Assembly: GCA_902768785.1 (NCBI GenBank)
Contig: CACXMM010000020.1
Span: forward strand, 23,344-87,343
Reading direction: 5' to 3'
DNA from: an uncultured Prevotellaceae bacterium
Lineage (GTDB): Bacteria; Bacteroidota; Bacteroidia; Bacteroidales; Bacteroidaceae
Length of the DNA stretch: 64,000 nt
Both the position numbers and the translations under genes were made by a program. Position 1 is the stretch's first letter, and each line of letters begins with the position of its first letter. The notes below the pieces were generated by a model that did no database searches, had not been told where the DNA came from, and worked only from the letters and a program-made list of their open reading frames with translations. Positions 52,867 to 61,477 of this stretch are shown here, piece after piece.

Positions 52867-53583
52867 ATGAAGAAGCATATCCCCAATACGATTACTTGTT
52901 GCAACCTAATATCAGGGTGCATCGCCGTGACCTATGCCCTCTTCGGCAACCTGCCCCTGGCATTGGCGTGGATCGTGATGGGTGCCATCTTCGACTTTTT
53001 CGACGGGATGACCGCCCGACTGTTACATGTGTCATCACCGATTGGTAAAGAGCTCGACTCTCTGGCTGATGATGTCACCTTTGGGGTGGCCCCTTCGGCT
53101 ATTGTCTATTATGAACTGACCGTCATGGACTATCCCGCTTTCCTGGAGCCACTGCGCCCCGTACTGCCCTATGCAGCCTTTATCATGGCTGCCTTTTCGG
53201 CACTGCGTTTAGCGAAGTTCAATCTTGACGAACGACAGACCACCTCGTTCATCGGACTGCCCACACCGGCGAATGCCCTTTTCTGGGGTGCCCTGATGGT
53301 AGGAGGCAGTCAATGGGTAGAAGCATCCCCCTACCATGTGGTGGGTGTCATCGTGATGCTTCTCATCAGCTGCTACCTTCTGGTAAGTGAGATTCCGATG
53401 TTTGCCTTGAAATTCAAGCAATGGGGATGGAAAGGGAACGAGGTGAAATATCTCTTCGTGGCCTCATCGGCACTTCTCATCATCCTGCTGGGCGTGAAAG
53501 GCATCGCCGTAGTTATTGCCTGGTATGTGTTCCTCTCAGCACTTGTGGGCAGGAGAGGTCATGGCACCGCTGACAACGAGTGA
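52867..53583 (+). CDS. pssA: CDP-diacylglycerol--serine O-phosphatidyltransferase
   Basis: A 238-aa membrane enzyme. The CDP-alcohol phosphatidyltransferase signature is complete: D-G-x2-A-R-x8-G-x3-D-x3-D in FDGMTARLLHVSSPIGKELD plus SLAD. About seven transmembrane helices. The start MKKHIPNTITCCNLISG is the family N-terminus; frames that begin upstream only read the repeat array. It makes phosphatidylserine for Psd. Confidence 0.96.
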   Translation: MKKHIPNTITCCNLISGCIAVTYALFGNLPLALAWIVMGAIFDFFDGMTARLLHVSSPIGKELDSLADDVTFGVAPSAIVYYELTVMDYPAFLEPLRPVLPYAAFIMAAFSALRLAKFNLDERQTTSFIGLPTPANALFWGALMVGGSQWVEASPYHVVGVIVMLLISCYLLVSEIPMFALKFKQWGWKGNEVKYLFVASSALLIILLGVKGIAVVIAWYVFLSALVGRRGHGTADNE

Positions 53584-53640
53584 CACAAACCTTCATTCCA
53601 CCTGTAACAATTACTGTTCATCCCTAAAACTGCTTTCACC

Positions 53641-53892
53641 GTGTTTTTTCTGAAGTTCCTTCTCATCATTTTTCTGGCAGGACTGTTCATCGTCCTGTTC
53701 TTCCTCTTTGGCGTGATCAGCTTAGTGAGCAAGGCACGCCGCCAGTTTAAAGGACAAACCGGTCAGACGAGAAGCAACACCAGACAGAACAACAACGGCC
53801 AGCCCGTTACCGATACACGTGATCCGGAACAGGCTAGCCGTAAGATTATCCCCGATGATGAAGGGGAGTATGTAGAATACGAGGAGATGTGA
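53641..53892 (+). CDS. DUF4834 family small membrane protein
   Basis: An 83-aa protein with one long N-terminal helix (FFLKFLLIIFLAGLFIVLFF), then a basic and Gln/Asn-rich linker and an acidic end (IIPDDEGEYVEYEEM). This matches DUF4834, which often follows pssA in Bacteroidales. The start is GTG at 53641; no ATG precedes the helix. No function is known. Confidence 0.8.
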   Translation: MFFLKFLLIIFLAGLFIVLFFLFGVISLVSKARRQFKGQTGQTRSNTRQNNNGQPVTDTRDPEQASRKIIPDDEGEYVEYEEM

Positions 53893-53902
53893 GTCTTTTA
53901 CA

Positions 53903-54613
53903 TCACGGGTGTACCAAAGTACCGATCTCCTCACCGTCAATCACCTTCTTCAGGTTACCCACCACATCCATGTTAAAGACATAGATGGGCAAATTGTTGT
54001 CGTTGCACATCACGACAGCCGACAGGTCCATCACCTTCAAGTTACGTGCCAGCACCTCCTGATAGGAGATGTCGGTGAACTTGGTAGCCGTGGGATCTTT
54101 CTCGGGGTCTGCCGTATAGATGCCATCCACACGGGTTCCCTTCAGCATCACGTCGGCCTCAATCTCCACACCACGCAGGGAAGATCCTGTATCGGTAGTG
54201 AAATACGGGGACCCTGTACCGGCAGAGAAGATACAGACAAATCCGTCGTTCATAGCATCGATGGCCTTCCACTTGGAATAGAACTCACCCACAGGCTCCA
54301 TACGAATGGCCGTGAGCACCTTGTTTTTCACACCAACAGCATCTAATGCGCTGCTCAGGGCCAGTGAGTTGATTACCGTCGCCATCATACCCATCTGGTC
54401 ACCTTTTACACGGTCGAAGCCTTTTTGTGCTCCACTTAGTCCGCGGAAGATGTTTCCACCACCAATCACAATACCGATCTGGACACCCATCTCGTGCACT
54501 TCTTTGATCTGTTTGGCATAATCCGACAGACGCTGGGGATCGATGCCCGTCTTACCACCAGCAGCGAGGCTCTCACCGCTGAGTTTCAAAAGGATTCTCT
54601 TAAATCTTGTCAT
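53903..54613 (-). CDS. pyrH: UMP kinase
   Basis: A 236-aa enzyme that phosphorylates UMP to UDP. Motifs: ILLKLSGESLAAGGKTGIDP, VIGGGNIFRG, GDQMGMMATVINSLAL, GTGSPYFTTDTGSSLRGVEI, ADVMLKGTRVDGIYTADPEK. It is the last gene of a yraN-birA-pyrH run and overlaps birA by four bases. It faces DUF4834 with only ten bases between the stops. Confidence 0.97.
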   Translation of the reverse strand: MTRFKRILLKLSGESLAAGGKTGIDPQRLSDYAKQIKEVHEMGVQIGIVIGGGNIFRGLSGAQKGFDRVKGDQMGMMATVINSLALSSALDAVGVKNKVLTAIRMEPVGEFYSKWKAIDAMNDGFVCIFSAGTGSPYFTTDTGSSLRGVEIEADVMLKGTRVDGIYTADPEKDPTATKFTDISYQEVLARNLKVMDLSAVVMCNDNNLPIYVFNMDVVGNLKKVIDGEEIGTLVHP

Positions 54614-55401
54614 AATGATTCGTTACTATTTGTTTTTGATTCAGATTCTGTCTCTGAGGGAGAATAGGTGAAGGCGATTTCCTTGAAAGCAAACGACAGC
54701 AATTCACCACGCTGCGGCTGAAGGAGCAACAGATAACCGTCGTCGGTCACATCCAACAGCAGCAGACGCTCCTCTGTTCCATCGGGATAACGATAGGGAT
54801 GCACTTCCCCCTTCCTATACAGGGCAGCACGGTAACGGGAACGGATCTCTGACCATCCACCTTGGGCAACCTGTGTAAAGAGGGTGTTCAAATGCTCCAT
54901 CACCTGTCGCAAGACCTCATCCCGATCCACTTCATGTCCGAGGATCTGGGCAAGAGACACAGGGTTAGGGGCATCACTCATGAACTGTTGCTGGTTCACA
55001 TTCAAACCAGTACCGATGATACAGTCATGGATCTCGCTGCCACGCAAAGAGGTCTCTATCAGGGTACCACAGATCTTGCAATCGTGCCAATAGATATCAT
55101 TCGGCCACTTAATGGTAATCCCCTCCACATAATTATCGAGGGTTTCCTTCAGGGCCAACGCATTGGCCATCGACAGGATGAACTGTTCCTTCGCTGGAAC
55201 ACCCTGAGGACGGATCAGCACACTGAAGGTGAGGTTCTTTCCTGCCTCGCTCTCCCACGTGTTTGAACCACAGCCACGCCCCGCCGACTGGTAGTCTGTC
55301 CAGACCACTGTCAGTTCCTCATCGGTGGCAGGCTGGTAGTCACGCAGCCAGCGATTGGTGGAGTCCACCTCTTTTATATATATCGTATTGACCGTCATCA
55401 C
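54610..55401 (-). CDS. birA: biotin--[acetyl-CoA-carboxylase] ligase
   Basis: A 263-aa enzyme that activates biotin and attaches it to the carrier protein. It lacks the N-terminal DNA-binding domain of E. coli BirA, so it is probably not a repressor. Motifs: the EVDSTN start, AGRGCGSNTWESEAGKNLTF (biotin-binding loop), IKWPNDIYW with the catalytic Lys, and IGTGLNVNQ. It starts three bases after yraN; ATG at 55398 is an alternative. Confidence 0.95.
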   Translation of the reverse strand: MMTVNTIYIKEVDSTNRWLRDYQPATDEELTVVWTDYQSAGRGCGSNTWESEAGKNLTFSVLIRPQGVPAKEQFILSMANALALKETLDNYVEGITIKWPNDIYWHDCKICGTLIETSLRGSEIHDCIIGTGLNVNQQQFMSDAPNPVSLAQILGHEVDRDEVLRQVMEHLNTLFTQVAQGGWSEIRSRYRAALYRKGEVHPYRYPDGTEERLLLLDVTDDGYLLLLQPQRGELLSFAFKEIAFTYSPSETESESKTNSNESL

Positions 55402-55404
55402 TTC

Positions 55405-55773
55405 TTAAAACCGGGCTGGCAGGAAAGCATCTTCGATATGCTGTACCGATTCGGGCGTTCCACCCGTTCCGATCACGGTGATGATATCGAAACGGATCTC
55501 ACCATTGAGGCGGTATTTCCTGACGAACTTGCTTGCCGCCATGCTCAACGAACGGATCTTCTGCCAGTCAACGGCATGCTCAGGATCAGTGAAGAGCGTG
55601 TTCCTCCGGGTTTTCACTTCCACAAACACCAGGGCCTGACCCTCCATCGCTACAATGTCTAAGTCGCGGTGCCCGTCTTTCCAATCACGTGCAAGAATCC
55701 TGTATCCTTTGCGCTCCAGGTAGTCAGCGGCCTGCTGCTCTCCCCATTTTCCAAGTTCGTTGTGTGCTGCCAT
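55405..55773 (-). CDS. YraN family (UPF0102) endonuclease-like protein
   Basis: A 122-aa protein of the restriction-endonuclease-like fold. Motifs: LGKWGEQQAADYLERKGYRI, then RDLDIVAMEGQALVFVEVKTR with the D-x20-E-V-K metal-site pattern, and FDIITVIG. The ATG at 55773 is preferred because the longer frame runs across the divergent tadA gene. In other bacteria YraN is linked to DNA processing, but the role is unsettled. Confidence 0.93.
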   Translation of the reverse strand: MAAHNELGKWGEQQAADYLERKGYRILARDWKDGHRDLDIVAMEGQALVFVEVKTRRNTLFTDPEHAVDWQKIRSLSMAASKFVRKYRLNGEIRFDIITVIGTGGTPESVQHIEDAFLPARF

Positions 55774-55794
55774 AGTCGGAATTTTTATTTTCTG

Positions 55795-55852
55795 CAAAAA
55801 TAGTAATAATTGGGCAAAGAACCAAATATCTCGAAATATTTCTATACCTTTG
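55795..55852. promoter_or_regulatory. divergent promoters of yraN-birA-pyrH and tadA
   Basis: Minus-strand TATTTTTG at 55795-55802 and plus-strand TACCTTTG at 55845-55852. The second is only eight bases before the tadA ATG, so its leader is a few bases at most. Confidence 0.7.
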
Positions 55853-55860
55853 CAGGCAAT

Positions 55861-56319
55861 ATGACACAGACAGAAGAGCAACAGAAGAAAGACGAGTATT
55901 ATATGCGTCGTGCACTGGATGAGGCACGGCAGGCTTTTGATGCCGGTGAGATCCCGGTGGGAGCCGTAGTGGTATGCAAGGACCGCATCATTGCCCGTGG
56001 TCATAACCTCACGGAGACACTGACCGATGTCACCGCCCATGCAGAGATGCAGGTCATCACCTCCGCTGCCAATGCCCTGGGGGGTAAGTATCTCACCGAC
56101 TGCACCCTGTATGTCACCGTGGAACCCTGCGTGATGTGTGCCGGTGCCATCGGATGGGCACAGATCAGGCGCATCGTCTATGGCTGCGAGGATGAGAAAC
56201 GGGGATACCATCGCTTTGCGCCGCAAGCTCTGCATCCCAAAGCCACGGTTACCAGTGGTGTCTTGGAGGAGGAATGCAAGAACCTGATGCAACAGTTCTT
56301 CCTGTCGTTAAGAAGGTAA
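55861..56319 (+). CDS. tadA: tRNA adenosine deaminase TadA (nucleoside deaminase family)
   Basis: A 152-aa zinc enzyme; it is predicted to make inosine at position 34 of tRNA-Arg(ACG). The zinc and catalytic residues are His60 and Glu62 in DVTAHAEMQVI and Cys90 and Cys93 in VTVEPCVMCAGAI. The start at 55861 follows the promoter; an upstream in-frame ATG at 55810 would put translation in front of it. A free-base deaminase function cannot be excluded by sequence alone. Confidence 0.92.
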   Translation: MTQTEEQQKKDEYYMRRALDEARQAFDAGEIPVGAVVVCKDRIIARGHNLTETLTDVTAHAEMQVITSAANALGGKYLTDCTLYVTVEPCVMCAGAIGWAQIRRIVYGCEDEKRGYHRFAPQALHPKATVTSGVLEEECKNLMQQFFLSLRR

Positions 56320-56378
56320 AATCCGACGATTCGTCACATTTTGTTCCAGGTTTCCTTGGCTCGCTTTCTTTTTTTCAC

Positions 56379-56386
56379 TATCTTTG
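56379..56386 (+). promoter_or_regulatory. -7 box for the 765-aa secreted protein
   Basis: TATCTTTG, about 60 bases before the ATG at 56446. Confidence 0.65.
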
Positions 56387-56445
56387 CACCATATTTATCA
56401 ACACGCGAAAGTATTATTAATCATAAAACCAACAATGAATGAACT

Positions 56446-58743
56446 ATGGTCAAAAATTCACTCTACCCAGTGAAAAGGATAGCATGGATGCTGCTCCTTT
56501 GTTGTATGAATAGTGCCGCCATGGCTGATAACGGTGATTTATTCACCAAGACATTGGATGGCTACACCCTGACTTTCAGGGTTTGCAGTGAGGTCAACAA
56601 GACCTGTGAGGCCGTGTCCGTCAAAGATCTCGGAACGAAACAGTTACAGGTGCCGGAAACCGTTGTGCGCTATGAGGATGACCCCAACAAAGAAAACGTC
56701 ACTTACGAAGTAGTCTTCCAAAACATGTTCACGGCTCTTGACTACAATCATGAAGAGTTTAATTACTACGTTGTCTTCACCGTATTGAACGACAAGCACC
56801 GTTTCTGTGAAGTCAGGGAAGTGGATAAGAAACACAGCTATTACCCTTACGGGATCCAGGCAGAGCGTACGATTTTCAATGAAGACACCAACACAACCAT
56901 CACCACGTCGTTCAATATCGGCTACTCCTCCACGACAGAAGAGGGATACCGTTTTCTCTATGAGGACTATGATGGCTACTGTCTGTTGAAATACATCCCC
57001 AACCCAGCCAGTCTGGCTTCCATCCCTACCAGTTTCACACCGACCTATTACTGCGATGGTGAACAGAAATACCTTTCTTCGAAAGAAGTTGTCATGACCA
57101 AGACAGATGTGAACAACATGACATTCATCTTTATGGTAAGCGACATAGAAGGAAAGAAATGCAGTCTCAGATTCTACAAGAACTCTTACGAAGGAACCGT
57201 GAGCATCCCTTCAAGGGTTGTCAGAACTGTCATCGACTTAGAGAATGACGCCCCTGTGGAAACAGAGTTTACTGTTACCGGCATCTTGGGAGGCGGCACC
57301 CATGGCCAATACTGGGGTGCATTGAGAAAAGCAAAGATGGAAACGCTTATCTTGCCAGAAACCATCGATGATTACAAAATCTTCAGCTGTTGTGAAACGT
57401 ACAATATCAACACGGTGATCAACCACCGACCATGCGCTCCCTATATGAACGGCAGTGTGTTCTCGTCTGATGCTGAGAAATGGGTTGACAACGACAGCTA
57501 CAACCAGCTGTACAACCGTTCTACGCTCTATGTGCCCTTCGGTTCTTATGACAGCTACTCCACCACTACAGCCTGGAAGAAATTCAATAGGATTGTTGAG
57601 GGAATCGGTGAGAACACGCTACAGGCACCCACTTTTTCCTTGGAAGAAGGAACGTTCTACGAGGCAAAGACCTTAACACTCTCCAACCCCAACAGCGAAG
57701 GCGATATCTACTATTATTACATCAGCAACGCTCATCCTCTGCTGTGGTCGGAAGAATACTACGGAAGAATAGGAGATGTACAGAAGTACAACGGAGAAGA
57801 GATTCCCATCAATATGACGACCACCGTGGTGGCCATCGTCATGAAAGGCGATCAGATCAGTGATGCCGTGAGAAAGGTTTATACCATCGAAGATGAGAGC
57901 ATGGCTGTTTGCGGCATGAAGATCAACAAGGGTAATGCAAGTGATGTCTTTGGTGACGGGACGGTGAGCTATGATAATCTGAAGGGACGCGTCCTTACCC
58001 TCAACAATGCCACCTTGGATGCCAATTCCATGAAAGAGGCAACAGCCTTGGATATTTGGGGCGGCGATCTTACCCTTAAGCTGATAGGCAATAATAAGCT
58101 CACAGCTACGGAGTATGGTATCTCCCTCGGATATGATTATGGTAAAGGAGGCGAATATGTGGGAGGCAACACCCTTGTCATCAGCGGTGAGGGCGACAAT
58201 GCATCCTTGGAGATAGAAGGTGCCTATACGGGATTGTTCTCCTACTGCTCCAATGTAATCATAGACAACTGCAACGTGAAGATAAGGGACTGTAATGCTG
58301 GAATCTATGCAAAGGCAGGTGGCAAAGGCGATGGGGAACTGACTATCTCGAATGCGACCCTTGATATCATAGCTGGAACAACAGCATGTGACGGTATTCA
58401 TTCTCTGCTTCTCGAAGGTGTCTCCATCAAGGAACCTGCCGGTGCCGTCTTTGTGTCCTCAGACATGGGCGGATACATCAAGGATGACAAGAAAGGTATT
58501 AACAAAGGCAAGGAAGATGATCCTGTGATTACAGGGAACTTCTATGTGGGAGATGTCGTACAGTCGAGCATCCTCATTGCTCCTTCCACCTCATCGGGTG
58601 ATGCTATCGTAACAGCTGTCGGACAAGTACAAAACGCTCCCACAGTCCCCTCTGCCTTCTACACCCTGCAAGGTGTACAAGTTGAGAAGCCAATGAAGAA
58701 AGGAATCTATCTGCAGAAGGGAAAGAAATATATCGTAAGATAG
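56446..58743 (+). CDS. secreted multidomain protein with T9SS-type tail
   Basis: A 765-aa exported protein; signal near residues 10-28 (RIAWMLLLCCMNSAAMA). The first 370 residues are BspA-like (KTLDGYTLTFRVCSE, KMETLILPETIDDY, TLYVPFGSYDSYSTTTAWKK-type ending). A chitobiase-type C-terminal fold is likely at about 395-480 (DIYYYYISNAHPLLWSEEYY, TVVAIVMKGDQISDAVRK). Residues 485-660 form a parallel beta-helix-like stretch (RVLTLNNATLDANS, NTLVISGEGDNASLEIEGAY, VIIDNCNVKIRDCNAGIY). The tail FYTLQGVQVEKPMKKGIYLQ ends KGKKYIVR. Adhesion or polysaccharide binding is a guess. Confidence 0.75.
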   Translation: MVKNSLYPVKRIAWMLLLCCMNSAAMADNGDLFTKTLDGYTLTFRVCSEVNKTCEAVSVKDLGTKQLQVPETVVRYEDDPNKENVTYEVVFQNMFTALDYNHEEFNYYVVFTVLNDKHRFCEVREVDKKHSYYPYGIQAERTIFNEDTNTTITTSFNIGYSSTTEEGYRFLYEDYDGYCLLKYIPNPASLASIPTSFTPTYYCDGEQKYLSSKEVVMTKTDVNNMTFIFMVSDIEGKKCSLRFYKNSYEGTVSIPSRVVRTVIDLENDAPVETEFTVTGILGGGTHGQYWGALRKAKMETLILPETIDDYKIFSCCETYNINTVINHRPCAPYMNGSVFSSDAEKWVDNDSYNQLYNRSTLYVPFGSYDSYSTTTAWKKFNRIVEGIGENTLQAPTFSLEEGTFYEAKTLTLSNPNSEGDIYYYYISNAHPLLWSEEYYGRIGDVQKYNGEEIPINMTTTVVAIVMKGDQISDAVRKVYTIEDESMAVCGMKINKGNASDVFGDGTVSYDNLKGRVLTLNNATLDANSMKEATALDIWGGDLTLKLIGNNKLTATEYGISLGYDYGKGGEYVGGNTLVISGEGDNASLEIEGAYTGLFSYCSNVIIDNCNVKIRDCNAGIYAKAGGKGDGELTISNATLDIIAGTTACDGIHSLLLEGVSIKEPAGAVFVSSDMGGYIKDDKKGINKGKEDDPVITGNFYVGDVVQSSILIAPSTSSGDAIVTAVGQVQNAPTVPSAFYTLQGVQVEKPMKKGIYLQKGKKYIVR

Positions 58744-58768
58744 ACCCACGAGGGACTATACAGGTACA

Positions 58769-58802
58769 AAGAAAGAAGGTCGGGATCCCGACCTTCTTTC
58801 TT
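58769..58802. terminator. bidirectional terminator
   Basis: A 34-base perfect palindrome centred on GGGATCCC, with flanking A- and T-rich arms (GAAAGAAGG/CCTTCTTTC). It lies between the convergent 765-aa and coiled-coil lipoprotein genes. Confidence 0.9.
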
Positions 58803-58821
58803 ATATCAATCAATGAATAAA

Positions 58822-59670
58822 CTATTTCACCAAAACCACCAAGTACTTGCTGGTGCTCCAGAACAACTGCGGGTTGTTAATCTTCAGCACATACTGCTTG
58901 TTTGCATCCTGTGACAGTGTGTAGCTGCTGGAGGGGTGCATGGTGAGCAACTTGGCAGACTTCGAATAGAGCTTGATCTCCTTGTCAACACGAATGTCCA
59001 CCTTGGTGAAATAATTCTTGTTGAAGTTGCCCTGCAGTACCTTACCATCAGCAAGGATACCCTGCTCTTTCAGTTCACTCTTCGTTCCGAAGACAAACCA
59101 AGCAGTGTTCAGCTGCTTATCCTGTGTGCTGATGGTCTCAGACTTCTGCTCACTCTCCGTCTTCAGGTTCGACACATCGGTGTTCAGGTTTGCAATGGTC
59201 TCATCCAGTTCAGAGATATGGATATCTTTCGCGTCTAACTCTGCACGCAACTGCTGCAACTGCTGGTCGCTCAGTTCCAGCTGCTTCGTCAGACTGATGA
59301 TGGTTTTCTGGAACTCATCACCCTTCACCGTGCTCTCACGCATCTGCTTCTGCAGCTTCTTGATCAGTTCGCGGTTCTGGGCCATGCGCTGTGAGATGAA
59401 CTGGATATTCTCACGAATCTGCTGTTTCTTATCAGCGCGTTCACCTTCCTTGGCCACGCTCACACGATTCTCAGCCTCGTTAATCTCACGGAAGCCTTCC
59501 TGAATCTCGTTCAACGTACCCATCATGTCATTAATCTCATTGTCCTTCTGCTCAATAATGCGCTGAAGGGAATCATTCTGACCGCCGTCCGGCATCACCG
59601 GAGCAGCTTTCTCATTAGTACATGCAACAATGGCCACCAGACCTAAAGCTGCAAACAACATTTTTTTCAT
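58822..59670 (-). CDS. coiled-coil lipoprotein, function unknown
   Basis: A 282-aa lipoprotein, signal MKKMLFAALGLVAIVAC. Residues about 30-195 form a long coiled coil (QRIIEQKDNEINDMMGTLNE, FQKTIISLTKQLELSDQQLQ). The last 85 residues are a compact beta domain (AWFVFGTKSELKEQGILADG, KLLTMHPSSSYTLSQDANKQ) that recurs in Bacteroidales lipoproteins of unknown role. It follows rsmI by 29 bases and probably shares its transcript. Confidence 0.8.
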   Translation of the reverse strand: MKKMLFAALGLVAIVACTNEKAAPVMPDGGQNDSLQRIIEQKDNEINDMMGTLNEIQEGFREINEAENRVSVAKEGERADKKQQIRENIQFISQRMAQNRELIKKLQKQMRESTVKGDEFQKTIISLTKQLELSDQQLQQLRAELDAKDIHISELDETIANLNTDVSNLKTESEQKSETISTQDKQLNTAWFVFGTKSELKEQGILADGKVLQGNFNKNYFTKVDIRVDKEIKLYSKSAKLLTMHPSSSYTLSQDANKQYVLKINNPQLFWSTSKYLVVLVK

Positions 59671-59699
59671 ATCTTTCTATTTTATGGATTGATCTTATG

Positions 59700-60407
59700 T
59701 TACTCAACTTTTTCTTTCGACTTCTTCGCTTTCACCTCCTCGGCACCGCCCACCACAATGACGAATTCACCCTTCGGCTCCTTCTCCTTGAAATGAGTGA
59801 TGACCTCGGAAAGAGTGCCGCGCACACTCTCCTCATGGATCTTGCTGATCTCGCGGCAGCAGCTCACTGGACGATCCGGACCAAACACCTCGGCAAACTG
59901 CTGGAGAGTTTTCAGCACACGGTAAGGTGATTCGTAGAAAACCATGGTGCGCGTCTCATCGCGCAGACTCTCCAAACGACTCTGACGACCTTTCTTCTGC
60001 GGAAGGAAACCCTCAAAGCAGAAACGGTCATCGGGCAGTCCGCTCGACACCAGGGCAGGAACGAATGCCGTTGCACCAGGCAGGCACTGAACCTCCTGAC
60101 CGGCAGCCACGGCCTCACGTACCAAATAGAAGCCGGGATCACTAATCCCTGGTGTGCCTGCATCACTGATCAATGCAATGACAGCCCCTGCCTTCAACCG
60201 TTCCACGATGCCCGCCGTAGTGCCATGTTCATTGAACTTATGGTGAGACATCAACTGGTTCTTGATCTCAAAATGTTTCAGTAGGATACCCGACGTACGG
60301 GTGTCCTCTGCCAGGATCAAATCGGCTTCTTTCAGGATTCGAATGGCTCTGAGTGTCATGTCCTCCATGTTCCCCACCGGAGTGGGTACAACATATAATA
60401 TGCCCAT
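59700..60407 (-). CDS. rsmI: 16S rRNA (cytidine1402-2'-O)-methyltransferase
   Basis: A 235-aa SAM-dependent enzyme of the tetrapyrrole-methylase fold. Motifs: LYVVPTPVGNMEDMTLRAIR, LILAEDTRTSGILLKHF, ALISDAGTPGISDPGFYLVR, LPGATAFVPALVSSGLP and FYESPYRVLKTLQQ. RsmI modifies C1402 in the decoding centre. Its promoter box (60416-60423) is so near the ATG that the leader is only a few bases. Confidence 0.97.
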   Translation of the reverse strand: MGILYVVPTPVGNMEDMTLRAIRILKEADLILAEDTRTSGILLKHFEIKNQLMSHHKFNEHGTTAGIVERLKAGAVIALISDAGTPGISDPGFYLVREAVAAGQEVQCLPGATAFVPALVSSGLPDDRFCFEGFLPQKKGRQSRLESLRDETRTMVFYESPYRVLKTLQQFAEVFGPDRPVSCCREISKIHEESVRGTLSEVITHFKEKEPKGEFVIVVGGAEEVKAKKSKEKVE

Positions 60408-60415
60408 TTGGAGGA

Positions 60416-60423
60416 CAAAGTTA
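60416..60423 (-). promoter_or_regulatory. -7 box of rsmI, almost leaderless
   Basis: Minus-strand TAACTTTG, only eight bases before the ATG at 60407. Confidence 0.6.
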
Positions 60424-60507
60424 GCGTAAATATTGCTTAGTTGTTCTTTTTCAGAGAAAAAATCGCCATTTCTTTACAATTTTTAGCACCTAAAGCGATA
60501 AAATCAT

Positions 60508-60538
60508 TTTGTCGTCTCAGTGATTCTGCGTATCTTTG
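60508..60538 (+). promoter_or_regulatory. promoter of tdk predicting a leaderless mRNA
   Basis: TTTG, 19-base spacer, TATCTTTG, a full match. The ATG at 60543 begins four bases after the box, where transcription itself should begin. Confidence 0.8.
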
Positions 60539-60542
60539 TGGC

Positions 60543-61127
60543 ATGATGACAACAAATTTCACAGGTGAGAGCCGACGCCCTGGAAGAATCGAGGTGGTAT
60601 GCGGTTCGATGTTCTCTGGTAAGACAGAAGAACTGATCAGACGACTCAAAAGGGCGAAGTTCGCGAAACAAAAGGTGGAGATCTTCAAGCCCTCCATTGA
60701 TACCCGTTACAGTGACAACGACGTGGTGAGTCATGACCAGAACAGTATCCCTTCCACTCCCATCGACTCCTCATCAAGTATTCTCTTGCTGGCGGGCGAC
60801 AATGATGTGATAGGCATCGACGAGGCACAATTCTTAGATGACGGATTGGTTGATGTATGCAATCAGCTCGCCAACAGAGGAACACGTGTCATCGTGGCAG
60901 GTCTGGACATGGACTACAAAGGAGTTCCTTTTGGACCGATGCCCGCCTTGTGCGCCATTGCCGATGAGGTGACAAAGGTTCATGCCATCTGCGTGAAATG
61001 CGGTGCCCTGGCTTATGTGAGTCACCGACTGGTAAAGAACGACAAACGTGTGCTGCTGGGTGAGACCATGGAATACGAACCGCTTTGCCGCGAGTGCTAT
61101 CAGAGAATTCTTTCCGAGGAAAGATGA
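60543..61127 (+). CDS. tdk: thymidine kinase
   Basis: A 194-aa salvage enzyme that phosphorylates thymidine. P-loop [20 protein letters not shown], the DEAQF motif (Walker B like), [15 protein letters not shown] lasso region, and the zinc ribbon C-V-K-C ... C-R-E-C ([24 protein letters not shown]). The ATG at 60543 (or 60546) is set by the promoter; the longer frame from 60441 crosses it. The stop lies directly before a heptamer array. Confidence 0.97.
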   Translation: MMTTNFTGESRRPGRIEVVCGSMFSGKTEELIRRLKRAKFAKQKVEIFKPSIDTRYSDNDVVSHDQNSIPSTPIDSSSSILLLAGDNDVIGIDEAQFLDDGLVDVCNQLANRGTRVIVAGLDMDYKGVPFGPMPALCAIADEVTKVHAICVKCGALAYVSHRLVKNDKRVLLGETMEYEPLCRECYQRILSEER

Positions 61128-61129
61128 TG

Positions 61130-61240
61130 GAGGAAGGACGAAGGAGGAAGGACGAAGGAGAAATGATTCGTGAAGTGTGGAGTGTGGAGTGTGGAGTGAG
61201 AATAGATTTTACTCCAATCAAATAGATTTTACTCCAATCA
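61130..61240. repeat. heptamers and a 20-bp tandem duplication after tdk
   Basis: Five heptamers GA[GC]GAAG-like at 61130-61164, three heptamers AGTGTGG at 61174-61194, then an exact 20-base unit (AATAGATTTTACTCCAATCA) twice at 61201-61220 and 61221-61240. The remainder of the gap to 61477 has a CCTGGCGT/ACGCCAGG hairpin (61241-61272) and a CCTCCCC/GGGGAGG hairpin (61360-61379) followed by GGTGGGGG. Confidence 0.9.
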
Positions 61241-61477
61241 CCTGGCGTAAGCCGACAAATAATCACGCCAGGGCTTTGATGCCCTGAGCGTACCTTAATG
61301 AACGAGCGACGAGAAGGAAAGGCTACGGGTAGGCGAGCGAGCTCGGGAATGCGGTTGAGCCTCCCCATATAGGGGGAGGATGGGTGGGGGTGGATGTCTC
61401 TTTTGCCTCTTTTCTCTGCGCCAGAGAAAAAGAGGAAGACAGTTTGTTTCTTTACAAAGAAAATATAATAAACAACT

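Noticed and set aside
55428-55773. YraN as a restriction enzyme
   Set aside because: It has the endonuclease-like fold pattern, but the short length and gene context fit UPF0102, and no methylase is nearby.
55774-56292. N-terminal extension of YraN
   Set aside because: The longer frame runs over the divergent promoters and antisense to tadA; the family N-terminus begins at 55773.
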